A DNA stretch of 30,573 nt from an uncultured Granulicatella sp. (GTDB taxonomy: Bacteria > Bacillota > Bacilli > Lactobacillales > Aerococcaceae): the NCBI RefSeq assembly GCF_938030755.1, contig NZ_CALHIF010000075.1, positions 1-30,573 of the forward strand, in the 5' to 3' direction. The notes beneath the pieces are model-generated. The model was not told the origin of the DNA. It saw only the letters and a program-made list of their open reading frames with translations, and did no database searches. Positions 7,805 through 16,355 of this stretch are shown piece by piece (position 1 is the stretch's first letter; each line of letters begins with the position of its first letter). Made by a program: the position numbers and the translations under genes.

Positions 7805-8870
7805 TATTTAATTGCTCCAATTTTTCTGTGTGATCATAAAGAATTAAAGCATCGACAATTTCATCAATTTTTCCAGCTAACACTTGGTCTAACTTTTGAA
7901 GTGTTAAACCAATACGATGGTCTGTAACACGGTTTTGTGGGAAGTTGTACGTACGAATACGTTCTGAACGGTCCCCAGTACCAACTGCAGACTTACGGTT
8001 TGCATCATATTCAGATTGGGCTTCTTGAGAAATCTTGTCGTATACACGCGCACGTAATACTTTCATTGCTTTCTCACGGTTCTTCAGTTGCGAACGTTCA
8101 TCTTGCATTGCAACAACAATTCCTGTTGGTAAGTGCGTTAAACGTACGGCAGATGCAGTTTTATTAACGTGCTGTCCGCCAGCACCTGATGCATGGTAAA
8201 TATCCACACGAATATCTTTATCTTCTAATTCAATTTCTACTTCCTCTGCTTCAGGCATTACAACGACTGTGGCTGTTGAAGTATGCACACGTCCTTGAGA
8301 TTCAGTTGATGGAACACGTTGTACACGGTGCGCACCAGATTCATATTTTAATTTAGAGAATACATTATCCCCTGTAATCATTAAAATAACTTCTTTATAT
8401 CCACCAATACCTGTTACATTGGCATCCATCACTTCTACACGCCAGCCTTGTGACTCTGCGTATTTTTGATACATCGTTAGTAAGTCACCAGCGAATAACG
8501 CAGCTTCATCTCCCCCAGCTGCACCACGGATTTCCATGATGATGTTTTTGCCATCGTTTGGATCTTCTGGTAATAGTAAAAATTTGATTTTATCTTCTAA
8601 TTCTACTTTTTCTTTTTTAAGAGAGCTCAATTCTTCTTTTGCCATGTCAGCCATTTCAGCATCTAGGCCTTCACCAAGCATTTCCTCTGTATCGCTAATT
8701 TCTTCAACTACTTGTTGATAACGTTTGAATGTTTCTACTTTTGGGCGTAAATTCGCTTCTTCTTTTGTTAGTTCCATGAAGCGTTTTGTATCACCGATAA
8801 CTTCCGGATCACTTAAAAGCTCTGAAAGTTCATCGTATCGAATAATAAAACTATCTAATTGATCGAACAT
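7791..8870 (-). CDS. prfA: Peptide chain release factor 1
   Basis: This 359-aa RF1 reads UAA and UAG stop codons. The GGQ motif, which triggers peptidyl-tRNA hydrolysis, is at residues 231-233 in ASGAGGQHVN. The stop-codon recognition tripeptide is PST (187-189), which fits the PxT rule for RF1 and excludes RF2 (SPF). The N-terminal third is helical and charged as expected. The strong ribosome binding site AAAGGAG lies just before the ATG, in the short 21-bp gap from tdk. The symbol prfA here means release factor 1, not the Listeria virulence regulator. Confidence 0.97.
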   Translation of the reverse strand: MFDQLDSFIIRYDELSELLSDPEVIGDTKRFMELTKEEANLRPKVETFKRYQQVVEEISDTEEMLGEGLDAEMADMAKEELSSLKKEKVELEDKIKFLLLPEDPNDGKNIIMEIRGAAGGDEAALFAGDLLTMYQKYAESQGWRVEVMDANVTGIGGYKEVILMITGDNVFSKLKYESGAHRVQRVPSTESQGRVHTSTATVVVMPEAEEVEIELEDKDIRVDIYHASGAGGQHVNKTASAVRLTHLPTGIVVAMQDERSQLKNREKAMKVLRARVYDKISQEAQSEYDANRKSAVGTGDRSERIRTYNFPQNRVTDHRIGLTLQKLDQVLAGKIDEIVDALILYDHTEKLEQLNNGNN

Positions 8871-8891
8871 ACTTTTCTCCTTTTTCTTCTC

Positions 8892-9470
8892 TTATAAGCG
8901 TTCTTCACCAGGATGGTTATAGTGATAACGGCAAACTGGATAATAAGCATCATTGCCTCCAATTTGGATTTGTTCTCCCGTATACACTGGAACACCATCC
9001 ACTACACGCATATTCATACTTGCTTTTTTATGACAATACCAACAAATCGTTTTTATTTCTTCAATTTTATCAGCATAGAGTAATAAGTATTTAGAACCTT
9101 CGAATAATTCGTTTTGGAAATCATTCTTTAAGCCAAATGCCATTACTGGAATATTTAATTGGTCAACAATTCTAGCGAGTTCAAGAATGTGGTGTTTTGA
9201 TAGAAATTGAGATTCATCAATTAATATACAATAAGGTTTTACCGCTTGCCCTTCGACAATTTCGTAAATGGGTGTATCTTCAAAAATCGGAATTGCTTCA
9301 CGTCTTACTCCGATACGACTGGATACATACCCTACTTGGTCACGATCGTCGATTGCACTCGTAAATAATAAAACCGGTTTGTCTTGTTCTTCATAATTAT
9401 GTGCAACCTTTAAAATTTCGATTGATTTCCCACTATTCATTGCACCATATTTAAAAAATAATTGTGCCAC
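8892..9470 (-). CDS. tdk: Thymidine kinase
   Basis: This 192-aa enzyme phosphorylates thymidine with ATP (type II, human TK1-like). The P-loop GAMNSGKS is at residues 9-16. The catalytic glutamate is E86 in LIDESQF. Zinc ligands are C143, C146, C180 and H183. The start is GTG at 9470, with GGAGG 8 nt upstream. It is the first gene of the tdk-prfA-prmC-ywlC run and has a promoter upstream (9507-9536). It is divergent from murT. Confidence 0.96.
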   Translation of the reverse strand: MAQLFFKYGAMNSGKSIEILKVAHNYEEQDKPVLLFTSAIDDRDQVGYVSSRIGVRREAIPIFEDTPIYEIVEGQAVKPYCILIDESQFLSKHHILELARIVDQLNIPVMAFGLKNDFQNELFEGSKYLLLYADKIEEIKTICWYCHKKASMNMRVVDGVPVYTGEQIQIGGNDAYYPVCRYHYNHPGEERL

Positions 9471-9506
9471 TTTCTATTCCTCCAATTGATAAACTATACC
9501 TTTAAT

Positions 9507-9536
9507 ATCTTACGATAAATTGCTACGTTTGTGCAA
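9507..9536 (-). promoter_or_regulatory. Promoter for the tdk-prfA-prmC-ywlC operon
   Basis: On the minus strand TTGCAC (9531-9536) and TAAGAT (9507-9512) are 18 bp apart, 36 nt before the tdk GTG. Both boxes are fair sigma-A matches and the position in the divergent tdk/murT gap is right. Confidence 0.6.
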
Positions 9537-9623
9537 AGAAAAAACGTTTCTTATAAGGAAATTAGGGTTAGTAATTTTGCATGGTATTTAAAAAGTTTTT
9601 TTAAACCACTTTTGATTAAAGTA

Positions 9624-9632
9624 TGCTACAAT
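9624..9632 (+). promoter_or_regulatory. Extended -10 promoter for murT-gatD
   Basis: TG, one base, then TACAAT form an extended -10 element 32 nt before the murT start. No good -35 box is found at 16-18 bp, which is tolerated with an extended -10. Confidence 0.55.
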
Positions 9633-9664
9633 AGTGAAGAATCTATAGGAAAGGATCGTCAAAA

Positions 9665-11008
9665 TTGAATATAAGAACACAAGTTGCTTTAGGAGCAGGA
9701 AAATTCACTAGATGGGCTCTTAAAACTTTTACAAAAGGTGGCAGTAGCATGCCAGGAAAAGTGGCTCACGCTATTGACCCTACAATTTTAAAATCTCTAG
9801 CGGAGAACTACGATGTGATTATCGTAAGCGGAACAAACGGAAAGACATTAACAACTTCCCTTATCGTTCAACTTTTAAAACAAAAATATCCTAATATTTT
9901 AACAAACCCAACTGGAGCAAATTTAACTCAAGGGATTGTATCTACTTTTTTAAATCATTCTCCTAAAAAGGGTGAAAAGAACATTGCTGTTCTAGAGGTA
10001 GATGAAGCTACGATTAAACATATCACTCCTTATATTGAACCTAAACTATTTGTGTTTACGAATATTTTCCGCGACCAAATGGATCGCTTTGGTGAGATAT
10101 ATACAACATATCAATTTATGTTAGACGGCGCTGCTTTTGCTCCATCTGCAACCATTCTTGCAAATGGAGATGCACCTATATTTAATAGTGACGAATTACC
10201 TAATCCACGTCTATATTTTGGATTTAATCATACTGAAGATAGCGAAATGATGGCGCACTACAATACTGATGGTGTCCTTTGCCCACACTGCCAATCCATC
10301 TTACACTATAAGAGCATTACTTATAGTAACCTTGGTAAATATTATTGTCCAAAATGTGATTTTAAACGACCTGAATTAAATTATGAGGTCACTGCTTTAA
10401 ATGAATTATCTTTAACAGGATCTTCATTTGATATTGATGGAACTACATTCTCTATCCCAATTGCTGGACTTTATAATATTTATAACGCCTTAGCAGCTTA
10501 CTCTGCTGCAAAATTCTTTGGCCTTACTACAGAAGAAATCCAAGAAGGCTTCTCTAAAGCTCAGCGCGTATTCGGTCGCCAAGAAACTTTTGCCGTTGAA
10601 GATAAAGAAGTAATGTTGAACTTAATTAAAAACCCTGTTGGATTCAACCAAATTGTTCAGCTGTTAAGTTATGAAAAAGAACCGTTCAGTTTAGGTGTTC
10701 TCTTAAATGATAACCCTGCTGATGGTCAAGATGTTAGCTGGATTTGGGATGGAGATTTCGAAGGGTTACAAGCTTTGAATGCTGTCGACACAGCCATTAG
10801 TGGTATCCGTGTTGAAGACCTTGGCGTTCGTATGGAAGTTGCAGGTTTTGAAAAAATGAAAGTCTTTAAAACAAATGCTGAATTAATCGATTGGATTCGC
10901 AAAGCTCCAACAAAAAAAGTTAATGTACTAGCGACATATACTGCGTTACTTAACTTACGTAAAGACTTTGCTAAAGAAGGATACCTTAAGGAAGGGATGA
11001 ACGGATGA
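9665..11008 (+). CDS. murT: Lipid II isoglutaminyl synthase, MurT subunit
   Basis: This 447-aa Mur ligase-like protein activates the D-glutamate alpha-carboxyl of lipid II with ATP so that GatD-supplied ammonia converts it to D-isoglutamine in peptidoglycan. The ATP loop GTNGKT is at residues 56-61. A zinc ribbon inserted in the middle domain has four cysteines (C206, C209, C228, C231), a hallmark of MurT. The C-terminal part is the DUF1727-type domain that docks GatD. The start codon is TTG at 9665, chosen because AAAGGA lies about 9 nt upstream and no in-frame ATG precedes it. It overlaps gatD by 4 bp. Confidence 0.94.
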   Translation: MNIRTQVALGAGKFTRWALKTFTKGGSSMPGKVAHAIDPTILKSLAENYDVIIVSGTNGKTLTTSLIVQLLKQKYPNILTNPTGANLTQGIVSTFLNHSPKKGEKNIAVLEVDEATIKHITPYIEPKLFVFTNIFRDQMDRFGEIYTTYQFMLDGAAFAPSATILANGDAPIFNSDELPNPRLYFGFNHTEDSEMMAHYNTDGVLCPHCQSILHYKSITYSNLGKYYCPKCDFKRPELNYEVTALNELSLTGSSFDIDGTTFSIPIAGLYNIYNALAAYSAAKFFGLTTEEIQEGFSKAQRVFGRQETFAVEDKEVMLNLIKNPVGFNQIVQLLSYEKEPFSLGVLLNDNPADGQDVSWIWDGDFEGLQALNAVDTAISGIRVEDLGVRMEVAGFEKMKVFKTNAELIDWIRKAPTKKVNVLATYTALLNLRKDFAKEGYLKEGMNG

Positions 11009-11664
11009 AATTAAGAATCTGTCATTTATATGGAAACCTAATGAACACTTACGGTGATAATGGAAACTTACTCATGTTGCAACACCGTGCGAAAAAATTA
11101 GGCTACGAAGTGGAAACTACTTTAATTAGTTTAGAAGAAGTTTTTAATGCTGAAGACTTTGATATTGTGATGTTTGGTGGCGGTCAAGACTACGAACAAA
11201 CCGTTGTTGCTAAAGACCTTCAAAATAAAAAAGAGGCCCTCATCCAATACATCGAAGATAATGGTATTGTCGTCGCGATTTGTGGTGGATTCCAATTACT
11301 TGGTCGCTACTATGTGAATGCAAGCGGAGAACGTCTTAATGGGATTAGTGCTATCGATGTTTGCACTAACGGTCAATTTCCAAATCGTTTAATTGGTGAT
11401 GTTGAAATCTTTAACGAAGAATTTGGAGAAACGTATTTAGGATACGAAAATCATATTGGTAGAACTTACTTAGGTAAAAATATGAAACCTCTTGGAAAAG
11501 TAGTAAAAGGTTATGGAAATAACGAAGAGGACCATGCGGAAGGTTGTCTCTACAAAAACGTATTTTGTTCTTATTTTCACGGACCAATTCTCGTTAGAAA
11601 TCAACATCTTGCAGATCGAATTATTGAAACTGCTGCTCAAAGAAGACGTGAAAAAAATGCTTAA
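11005..11664 (+). CDS. gatD: Lipid II isoglutaminyl synthase, glutamine amidotransferase GatD
   Basis: This 219-aa class I-type glutamine amidotransferase (CobB/CobQ-like) hydrolyses glutamine and channels ammonia to MurT. The nucleophile is C93 in AICGGFQLLG and the catalytic histidine is H192 in YFHGP, close to the positions known from staphylococcal GatD. The ATG overlaps the murT stop (ATGA), so the two subunits are probably made together. A strong bidirectional terminator follows at once. Confidence 0.95.
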   Translation: MKLRICHLYGNLMNTYGDNGNLLMLQHRAKKLGYEVETTLISLEEVFNAEDFDIVMFGGGQDYEQTVVAKDLQNKKEALIQYIEDNGIVVAICGGFQLLGRYYVNASGERLNGISAIDVCTNGQFPNRLIGDVEIFNEEFGETYLGYENHIGRTYLGKNMKPLGKVVKGYGNNEEDHAEGCLYKNVFCSYFHGPILVRNQHLADRIIETAAQRRREKNA

Positions 11665-11665
11665 T

Positions 11666-11699
11666 AAAAACCTCTATTCAACAATGAATAGAGGTTTTT
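11666..11699. terminator. Bidirectional terminator between gatD and sstT
   Basis: AAAAACCTCTATTC (11666-11679) and GAATAGAGGTTTTT (11686-11699) form a perfect 14-bp stem with a 6-nt loop (AACAAT). A U-tract arises on both strands, so it can end gatD on the plus strand and sstT on the minus strand. Confidence 0.9.
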
Positions 11700-11706
11700 C
11701 AATATA

Positions 11707-12965
11707 CTACTCTAATTCTGCTAACTGAGGATTCAGTTGAATGTTGCGTCCTTCTTTTTTCCATTGTCTAAATTCTGCTGCAGCTGTAAATAATACATCT
11801 GTAGAAGAATTCAATGCAGTTTCACAAGAATCTTGTAGAACGCCAATAATAAAACCGACACCTACAACTTGCATGGCAATATCATTAGAAATTCCAAATA
11901 AACTACATGCAACAGGGATTAATAAAAGTGAATCTCCAGCAACACCTGAAGCGCCATAAGCTACAATTGTAGAAAGAACACTTAGGATTAATGTCGTTAA
12001 GAAATCAACTTGAATGGCTAACGTGTTCACCGCACCTAACGTCAAGACAGTAATTGTAATTGCCGCTCCAGCCATATTTATGGTTGCTCCAAGTGGAATC
12101 GATGTGGAATCGATACGGAGTAGCTATCTTCGTCTAACCCTAAGTCTTTACACAGTTCCATATTCACTGGAATATTCGCTGCAGAACTACGTACAAAGAA
12201 TGCTGTTACTCCACTTTCTTTCAAACAACGGAATACTAGCGGAAATGATTTTTCACGAATCATAAAGTACACAATCGCTGGGTTTACAACCAAAGCAATG
12301 AAGAACATACTTCCTATAAGAACAAGAATTAATCCACCATAGTTTACAATTACTCCTACTCCATTTTCAGATACTGTCGTAAATACGAGTCCCATAATGC
12401 CAATCGGTGCAAAACTAATCACAATTTTAACGACATGACTTGTCGCATCCGCTACTTGGCTTAAAATGTTTTTCACAGATTCATCTGCTTTTCTAAACTC
12501 CATCCCGAATAATACTGTCCAAGAAAGAATACCAATGTAGTTTCCTGAAATAATTGCATTGACTGGATTATCAACAATTTTTAAAATGAGTGATTGTAAC
12601 ACTGCTGCGTTTCCTTGTGATGCAGCAATATCTGTAGCACTCTCAGCAAGTGTCATTGAAATCGGAAAGGCAAAACTTGCGATGACTCCGATTAGAGCAT
12701 CCGCGAAAGTTCCAAATAAATACGACATCACGATGGATTTCATATTCGTTTCATGGCCTTCTTTATGCTGAGCAAGTGCACTCATTACGATAAAAAATAC
12801 TAGTAAAGGTGCGATTGCTTTTAAGGCATTCACAAACACCATCCCAAGCATCCCAAACACCTTAAATTGCGGTAAAGTAATTCCAAATAGAATTCCAATC
12901 CCTATCCCGATAATTATTCGATTGATTAAACTTAAACTTTTTAATTTATCTACAAACTGCTTCAT
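11707..12965 (-). pseudogene. sstT: Serine/threonine:Na+ symporter, frameshifted by an 11-bp duplication
   Basis: This is a DAACS-family transporter of the SstT type, which imports serine and threonine with Na+. The first 283 or so residues (start 12965, GAGGG upstream) read normally up to LGLDEDSYSVSIP. An extra 11-bp copy then shifts the frame to HRFHLEQP and a stop. The rest of the protein (NMAGAAITITVLTLGAVNTLA through VLFTAAAEF) is open from the ATG at 12075. Removing one 11-bp copy restores SIPLGATINMAGAA, the family consensus, and a protein of about 415 aa. The lost part holds the conserved core of the transport domain, so the truncated product should not work. A sequencing or assembly error cannot be excluded. 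Confidence 0.9.
12093..12114. repeat. Perfect 11-bp tandem duplication in sstT
   Basis: GTGGAATCGAT occurs twice head-to-tail (12093-12103 and 12104-12114). Eleven is not a multiple of three, so the duplication causes the sstT frameshift. Such short tandem copies can revert by slippage. Confidence 0.92.
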
Positions 12966-12998
12966 ACATTCCCTCTATTCTCTTCCAATATAGCGACT

Positions 12999-13028
12999 AT
13001 AATACACAATCATCTAGTATGACGCCAA
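12999..13028 (-). promoter_or_regulatory. Candidate sstT promoter
   Basis: On the minus strand TTGGCG (13023-13028) and TATTAT (12999-13004) are 18 bp apart, 33 nt before the sstT ATG. The 167-bp gap to comC holds nothing else I can name. Confidence 0.5.
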
Positions 13029-13132
13029 AATTTTTCCATATATTGTAAACATTTGTATATGAATCAGAAACAATGTGACATATTTATAGTTCTCTCATAG
13101 ATTATCTCTTTTCATTAAAATAAAACTAAAAA

Positions 13133-13855
13133 TTAAATCCATTGAATTGGAAATAAAAAAGTCAATAGAGCGCTAATACTAATAAAAGGAGCAAACGGAA
13201 TTTCTATATACAAGTCATTTCTATTAACTAGAAGCATCCAACTAATCACCACTCCCCCACCAATTACAAAGGAAAAGAGTCCGATAAAGAGAATTTGACC
13301 TAGTGAGAAGAAAGGACCTAAAGCTGTTAAATAGTATACATCTCCGATTCCAAAGACTTCCTCTTTCCAAATCCATTTTCCAACACCATAAACCGTACTG
13401 TACAATAAGAGTCCCATCATCATAGATAAAATGGCTTCTTCGACAGCATTCACTCTGGTATAAAAACCAATGATTGCTAAAATGAATAACACGCGCAAAT
13501 CTACTTCAAATGAATCCATATCCATCAGTGCAATTAGCATACATATTGTGCAAAAAAGGTATCCAACTATCTCTACGGGAGACTTTAAGTAAGCTACTAG
13601 AAAAAACAAAACGAAAAAAATAATTTCTACTAAGAAGTATCGTATTTGGATTGGTTGCTTACAATATCTGCACTTTCCTCTTAAAAATAGAAAAGATAGG
13701 ATGGGGAACAAGTCAAAAGCACATAACAAATGACAGCAATGAGGACAATACGATCTTCCATGTACAAAGTCTTCCCCTTTAGTTCCTCTCACACTGACAA
13801 CATTCATAAAACTACCGATAATTGCACCTAATACACCCATACACAAATACAGCAT
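13133..13855 (-). CDS. comC: Type IV prepilin peptidase / competence pseudopilin processing
   Basis: This 240-aa polytopic membrane aspartyl protease (A24 family) cleaves leader peptides of type IV pilin-like proteins such as ComGC; in Gram-positives it serves DNA uptake. Four cysteines (C37, C40, C62, C65) form the cytoplasmic zinc motif of the N-terminal domain. The catalytic aspartates are expected in LMDMDSFEVD and in FGIGDVYYL (D172). I chose ATG 13855 because GGGAGG lies 7 nt upstream. The longer reading from 13879 has no ribosome binding site and translates it as SKGG. The symbol means the peptidase, not the streptococcal pheromone gene. Its ribosome binding site lies in a terminator hairpin (13856-13896). 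Confidence 0.9.
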   Translation of the reverse strand: MLYLCMGVLGAIIGSFMNVVSVRGTKGEDFVHGRSYCPHCCHLLCAFDLFPILSFLFLRGKCRYCKQPIQIRYFLVEIIFFVLFFLVAYLKSPVEIVGYLFCTICMLIALMDMDSFEVDLRVLFILAIIGFYTRVNAVEEAILSMMMGLLLYSTVYGVGKWIWKEEVFGIGDVYYLTALGPFFSLGQILFIGLFSFVIGGGVVISWMLLVNRNDLYIEIPFAPFISISALLTFLFPIQWI

Positions 13856-13896
13856 AAAAAAACCTCCCTTACTAAACATTACGTTTTGTAAGAGAG
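13856..13896 (-). terminator. Terminator of the AI-2E gene that overlaps the comC ribosome binding site
   Basis: On the minus strand CTCTCTTAC and GTAAGGGAG form a 9-bp stem with one G-U pair. An inner 4-bp AAAC/GTTT stem extends it, and a T7 run follows. The 3' arm contains the AAGGGAGG ribosome binding site of comC, and the T run ends one base before its ATG. It follows the AI-2E transporter stop by 10 nt. Confidence 0.75.
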
Positions 13897-13905
13897 ATTT
13901 GATTT

Positions 13906-15096
13906 TTAATTTTCTTCTGTAATAACGACTTCAACTATTTCTTTTACCGACTCTTCTGGAGTGTAATACAAACCAGAATAGTCTTTATACCATGCAAAGA
14001 AGTGAGTTACAAATACTTTAAGTACTGCATAAACAGGTACTGCGATTAACAATCCTGTAAGTCCAAACATTTTTCCGGCAGCTAGTAAGATTACTAAAAT
14101 CGTTACTGGATGCATCTTCAATGAAGAGCCGAGGATTAATGGTTGAAGTAAACGACTTTCAATCAACTGTTCGATTACAAATACCAATAACACTTGCAAC
14201 GCAAAAGATGGGCTTGTAACAAAGGCAATGATAAGTGCAATGGCCAGTCCAATAATAGAACCAATGTAAGGAATAATTGTTAATAATCCGGCAATCATCC
14301 CAATTGTGACCCCATATGGTAATGCAATGATTGAATACCCAATCGTATATGTCACACCAACGCAAATAGCTACTAGGATTTGTCCACGAATGTATGAGCT
14401 GACTTGTTGGTTCATTTCATGTAACATCACGCTAATTTTATGACGTGAACGAGTTGGGAATAATCGTGTAATCGAAGGAATGATTTTATTACCATCTTTT
14501 AATAGATAATAAAGAATGACTGGCATCGTCATTAAAGTAATGATGATATCTCCTACAATCCCTACTACACTTCCGATACCGCTAAATGTAAGATTTAACA
14601 CTCCATTTAAACGTTCTGTTATCGATTGGATGAAGTCCATGTTAATCGTATTAAATTGTTCCTGCAAGGCTGTAAACCAACTAGATTGCATGAACTTTTC
14701 AACTTGTTCACTGATGATTTGGTAGTAATACGGTAATTGTGATACCAAATCGAGCAATTGCTTTTGGATAATCGGCACTAAGCTTGTTACTGCCATGATA
14801 AACAGAAAAATAACCCCTAACATTACCGCTAAAATTGCAATACCCTTTGGCACTTTTTTACTAACTAAAAAATCATAAACGGGTTTTACTAAATAGTAAA
14901 CCACTGCACCGCAAGCAACAGGTACTCCAATCGCTGAGATAAACCCTTTAATCGGATTCAATAAATACGATGTCTGCGAGAATAAAATCAAGTTAACAAG
15001 GAGCAATAATAAAATAAGCAATCCTGTCACCAATTGATTATCTAAAAACCATTTCCAAAACCATGTTTTCTTTTGGTTTTCAGGTCTATGATCCAT
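13906..15096 (-). CDS. AI-2E family membrane transporter
   Basis: This protein of about 396 aa belongs to the AI-2E (TqsA/PerM/YdbO-like) family. It has about seven or eight membrane helices: two near the N-terminus (VTGLLILLLLLVNLILF and IGVPVACGAVVYYL), one near FLFIMAVTSLVPII, and a C-terminal cluster including PYIGSIIGLAIALIIAF. The substrate cannot be told; members include AI-2 exporters and Na+(Li+)/H+ antiporters. I chose ATG 15096 because AAAGGAGG lies 6 nt upstream; the upstream ATG at 15114 would translate that site. It is divergent from the lactonase gene and followed by a terminator. Confidence 0.88.
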   Translation of the reverse strand: MDHRPENQKKTWFWKWFLDNQLVTGLLILLLLLVNLILFSQTSYLLNPIKGFISAIGVPVACGAVVYYLVKPVYDFLVSKKVPKGIAILAVMLGVIFLFIMAVTSLVPIIQKQLLDLVSQLPYYYQIISEQVEKFMQSSWFTALQEQFNTINMDFIQSITERLNGVLNLTFSGIGSVVGIVGDIIITLMTMPVILYYLLKDGNKIIPSITRLFPTRSRHKISVMLHEMNQQVSSYIRGQILVAICVGVTYTIGYSIIALPYGVTIGMIAGLLTIIPYIGSIIGLAIALIIAFVTSPSFALQVLLVFVIEQLIESRLLQPLILGSSLKMHPVTILVILLAAGKMFGLTGLLIAVPVYAVLKVFVTHFFAWYKDYSGLYYTPEESVKEIVEVVITEEN

Positions 15097-15123
15097 AAAA
15101 TTCCTCCTTTTCACATTTTCTCT

Positions 15124-15132
15124 AGTGTATCA
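15124..15132 (-). promoter_or_regulatory. Extended -10 candidate for the AI-2E gene
   Basis: The minus strand has TG, one base, then TACACT 27 nt before the chosen ATG. No good -35 is visible. It lies back-to-back with the plus-strand promoter of the lactonase gene. Confidence 0.4.
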
Positions 15133-15157
15133 TATTTTTGGCCTCTATGATTAACAT

Positions 15158-15187
15158 TTGATCAGATTTTGCAAAAAATTGTATAAT
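15158..15187 (+). promoter_or_regulatory. Promoter of the lactonase gene
   Basis: TTGATC (15158-15163) and a consensus TATAAT (15182-15187) are 18 bp apart, 30 nt before the ATG at 15218. Confidence 0.65.
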
Positions 15188-15217
15188 TATTTTATATTGT
15201 AATTCGGAGGGAATCGT

Positions 15218-16243
15218 ATGAATGAAAAATTTTATTTAGGAACCTATACAAAACGCGATAGTAAAGGAGTCTACTCTGTCCTCCTTAATAAAGAAAGAGA
15301 GCGACTAGAATCTCTTACTTTAGAAGCGACCATCGAAAATCCAACGTATCTTTCTTATTCAAAGACCGCCCAATTATTATTTGCTGTTGGTAAAGGTAAA
15401 GAACTATGCGGGATTTCAGCAAATGATGCACAAGTTTCTTCATTAGTGCCTTTAGCGAGGTACGACGATCAACAAGCGGTCCCTTGCTATATTCGTTATA
15501 ACGAAAAAACTGGAGATGTTTTAACAGCCAATTATCACGGAGGATTCGTTGAATTATACCACTACGATAAAGAGGCAAACTCTTTTATTTTCGTAGATAA
15601 AAAGGTTCACTCGGGTTCTAGTGTTAATATAAATCAAACAGCTCCACATGTTCACTATACAGATTACACTCCAGATGAAAAATGGATTGTTGTATGTGAC
15701 TTAGGAATCGATACTGTATTTACATATAAACGTACTGAAGAAGGCTTAGAGGAAATCGCACAGTATAAGACAAAAGCTGGAAGTGGGCCTCGTCACCTAG
15801 CATTTCATCCAACGCTTCCTATTGCTTATCTGATTTGCGAATTAGACGCAACTGTAGAAGTACTCTCTTATGATAACGAAAATGGAACTTTTAGAAACTT
15901 AGACAAGATTGCATTAACGACTGAAGACCAACAAGCTTGGGGAGGCGCTATTCATATCACCCGCGACGGACGTTTTGTTTATGCCTCAAACCGAGGCTTT
16001 GACGCGTTATACACTTTCTCAGTCGATGCATCAAGCGGGTTACTCATTCTCGTTCAAACAATTGATAGTTATGGATCGGTTCCTCGTGATTTCCACTTAA
16101 GTAATGACGAAGCTTATGTTGTTGTCGGTCACCAAGAATCAGACAACTTAACACTATTTAAACGGGACGCACAAAGTGGTAAACTCACACTTCTTCAAAA
16201 AGATTTCTACGCACCAGAAGTGGTTTGTGTCGTACCTCAATAA
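15218..16243 (+). CDS. Lactonase family protein (YbhE-type 6-phosphogluconolactonase)
   Basis: This 341-aa cytosolic seven-bladed beta-propeller belongs to the YbhE/Pgl lactonase family, whose known members hydrolyse 6-phosphogluconolactone in the oxidative pentose phosphate pathway. Family stretches visible are NPTYLSYS, QTAPHVHYTDYTPDEKW, GSGPRHLAFHP and SYGSVPRDFHLS. The length (about 330-350 aa) is normal. The ribosome binding site GGAGGG lies 6 nt before the ATG. It stands alone between a divergent transporter and a terminator, with no zwf or gnd beside it, so the exact substrate is not fixed by context. Confidence 0.85.
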   Translation: MNEKFYLGTYTKRDSKGVYSVLLNKERERLESLTLEATIENPTYLSYSKTAQLLFAVGKGKELCGISANDAQVSSLVPLARYDDQQAVPCYIRYNEKTGDVLTANYHGGFVELYHYDKEANSFIFVDKKVHSGSSVNINQTAPHVHYTDYTPDEKWIVVCDLGIDTVFTYKRTEEGLEEIAQYKTKAGSGPRHLAFHPTLPIAYLICELDATVEVLSYDNENGTFRNLDKIALTTEDQQAWGGAIHITRDGRFVYASNRGFDALYTFSVDASSGLLILVQTIDSYGSVPRDFHLSNDEAYVVVGHQESDNLTLFKRDAQSGKLTLLQKDFYAPEVVCVVPQ

Positions 16244-16254
16244 AACCCACTTTT

Positions 16255-16281
16255 AAGTCTCTTCTTTTTTTGAAGAGACTT
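16255..16281 (+). terminator. Terminator after the lactonase gene
   Basis: AAGTCTCTTC (16255-16264) and GAAGAGACTT (16272-16281) form a perfect 10-bp stem around a T7 loop. The 3' tail (TTCTTGTTT, overlapping the stem end) is only moderately T-rich. Confidence 0.65.
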
Positions 16282-16355
16282 TCTTGTTTATTGTGGTAAT
16301 CCTTGTCAGAAAGCAGTATAATCGTTGTTAGCAGACTTTATAAAGGAGTGGAAAA

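Noticed and set aside
12014..12265. Plus-strand ORF across the sstT frameshift
   Set aside because: It is antisense to a recognisable transporter and has no ribosome binding site; its length is a by-product of the transporter's codon use.
11707..12965. Two separate transporter genes
   Set aside because: The two frames form one SstT protein when one copy of the 11-bp repeat is removed, and the second frame has no ribosome binding site of its own.
13856..13879. Longer comC start (MFSKGG...)
   Set aside because: It would translate the GGGAGG ribosome binding site of the internal ATG and has none of its own.
15097..15114. Longer start of the AI-2E transporter
   Set aside because: The first six codons are the AAAGGAGG ribosome binding site for ATG 15096.
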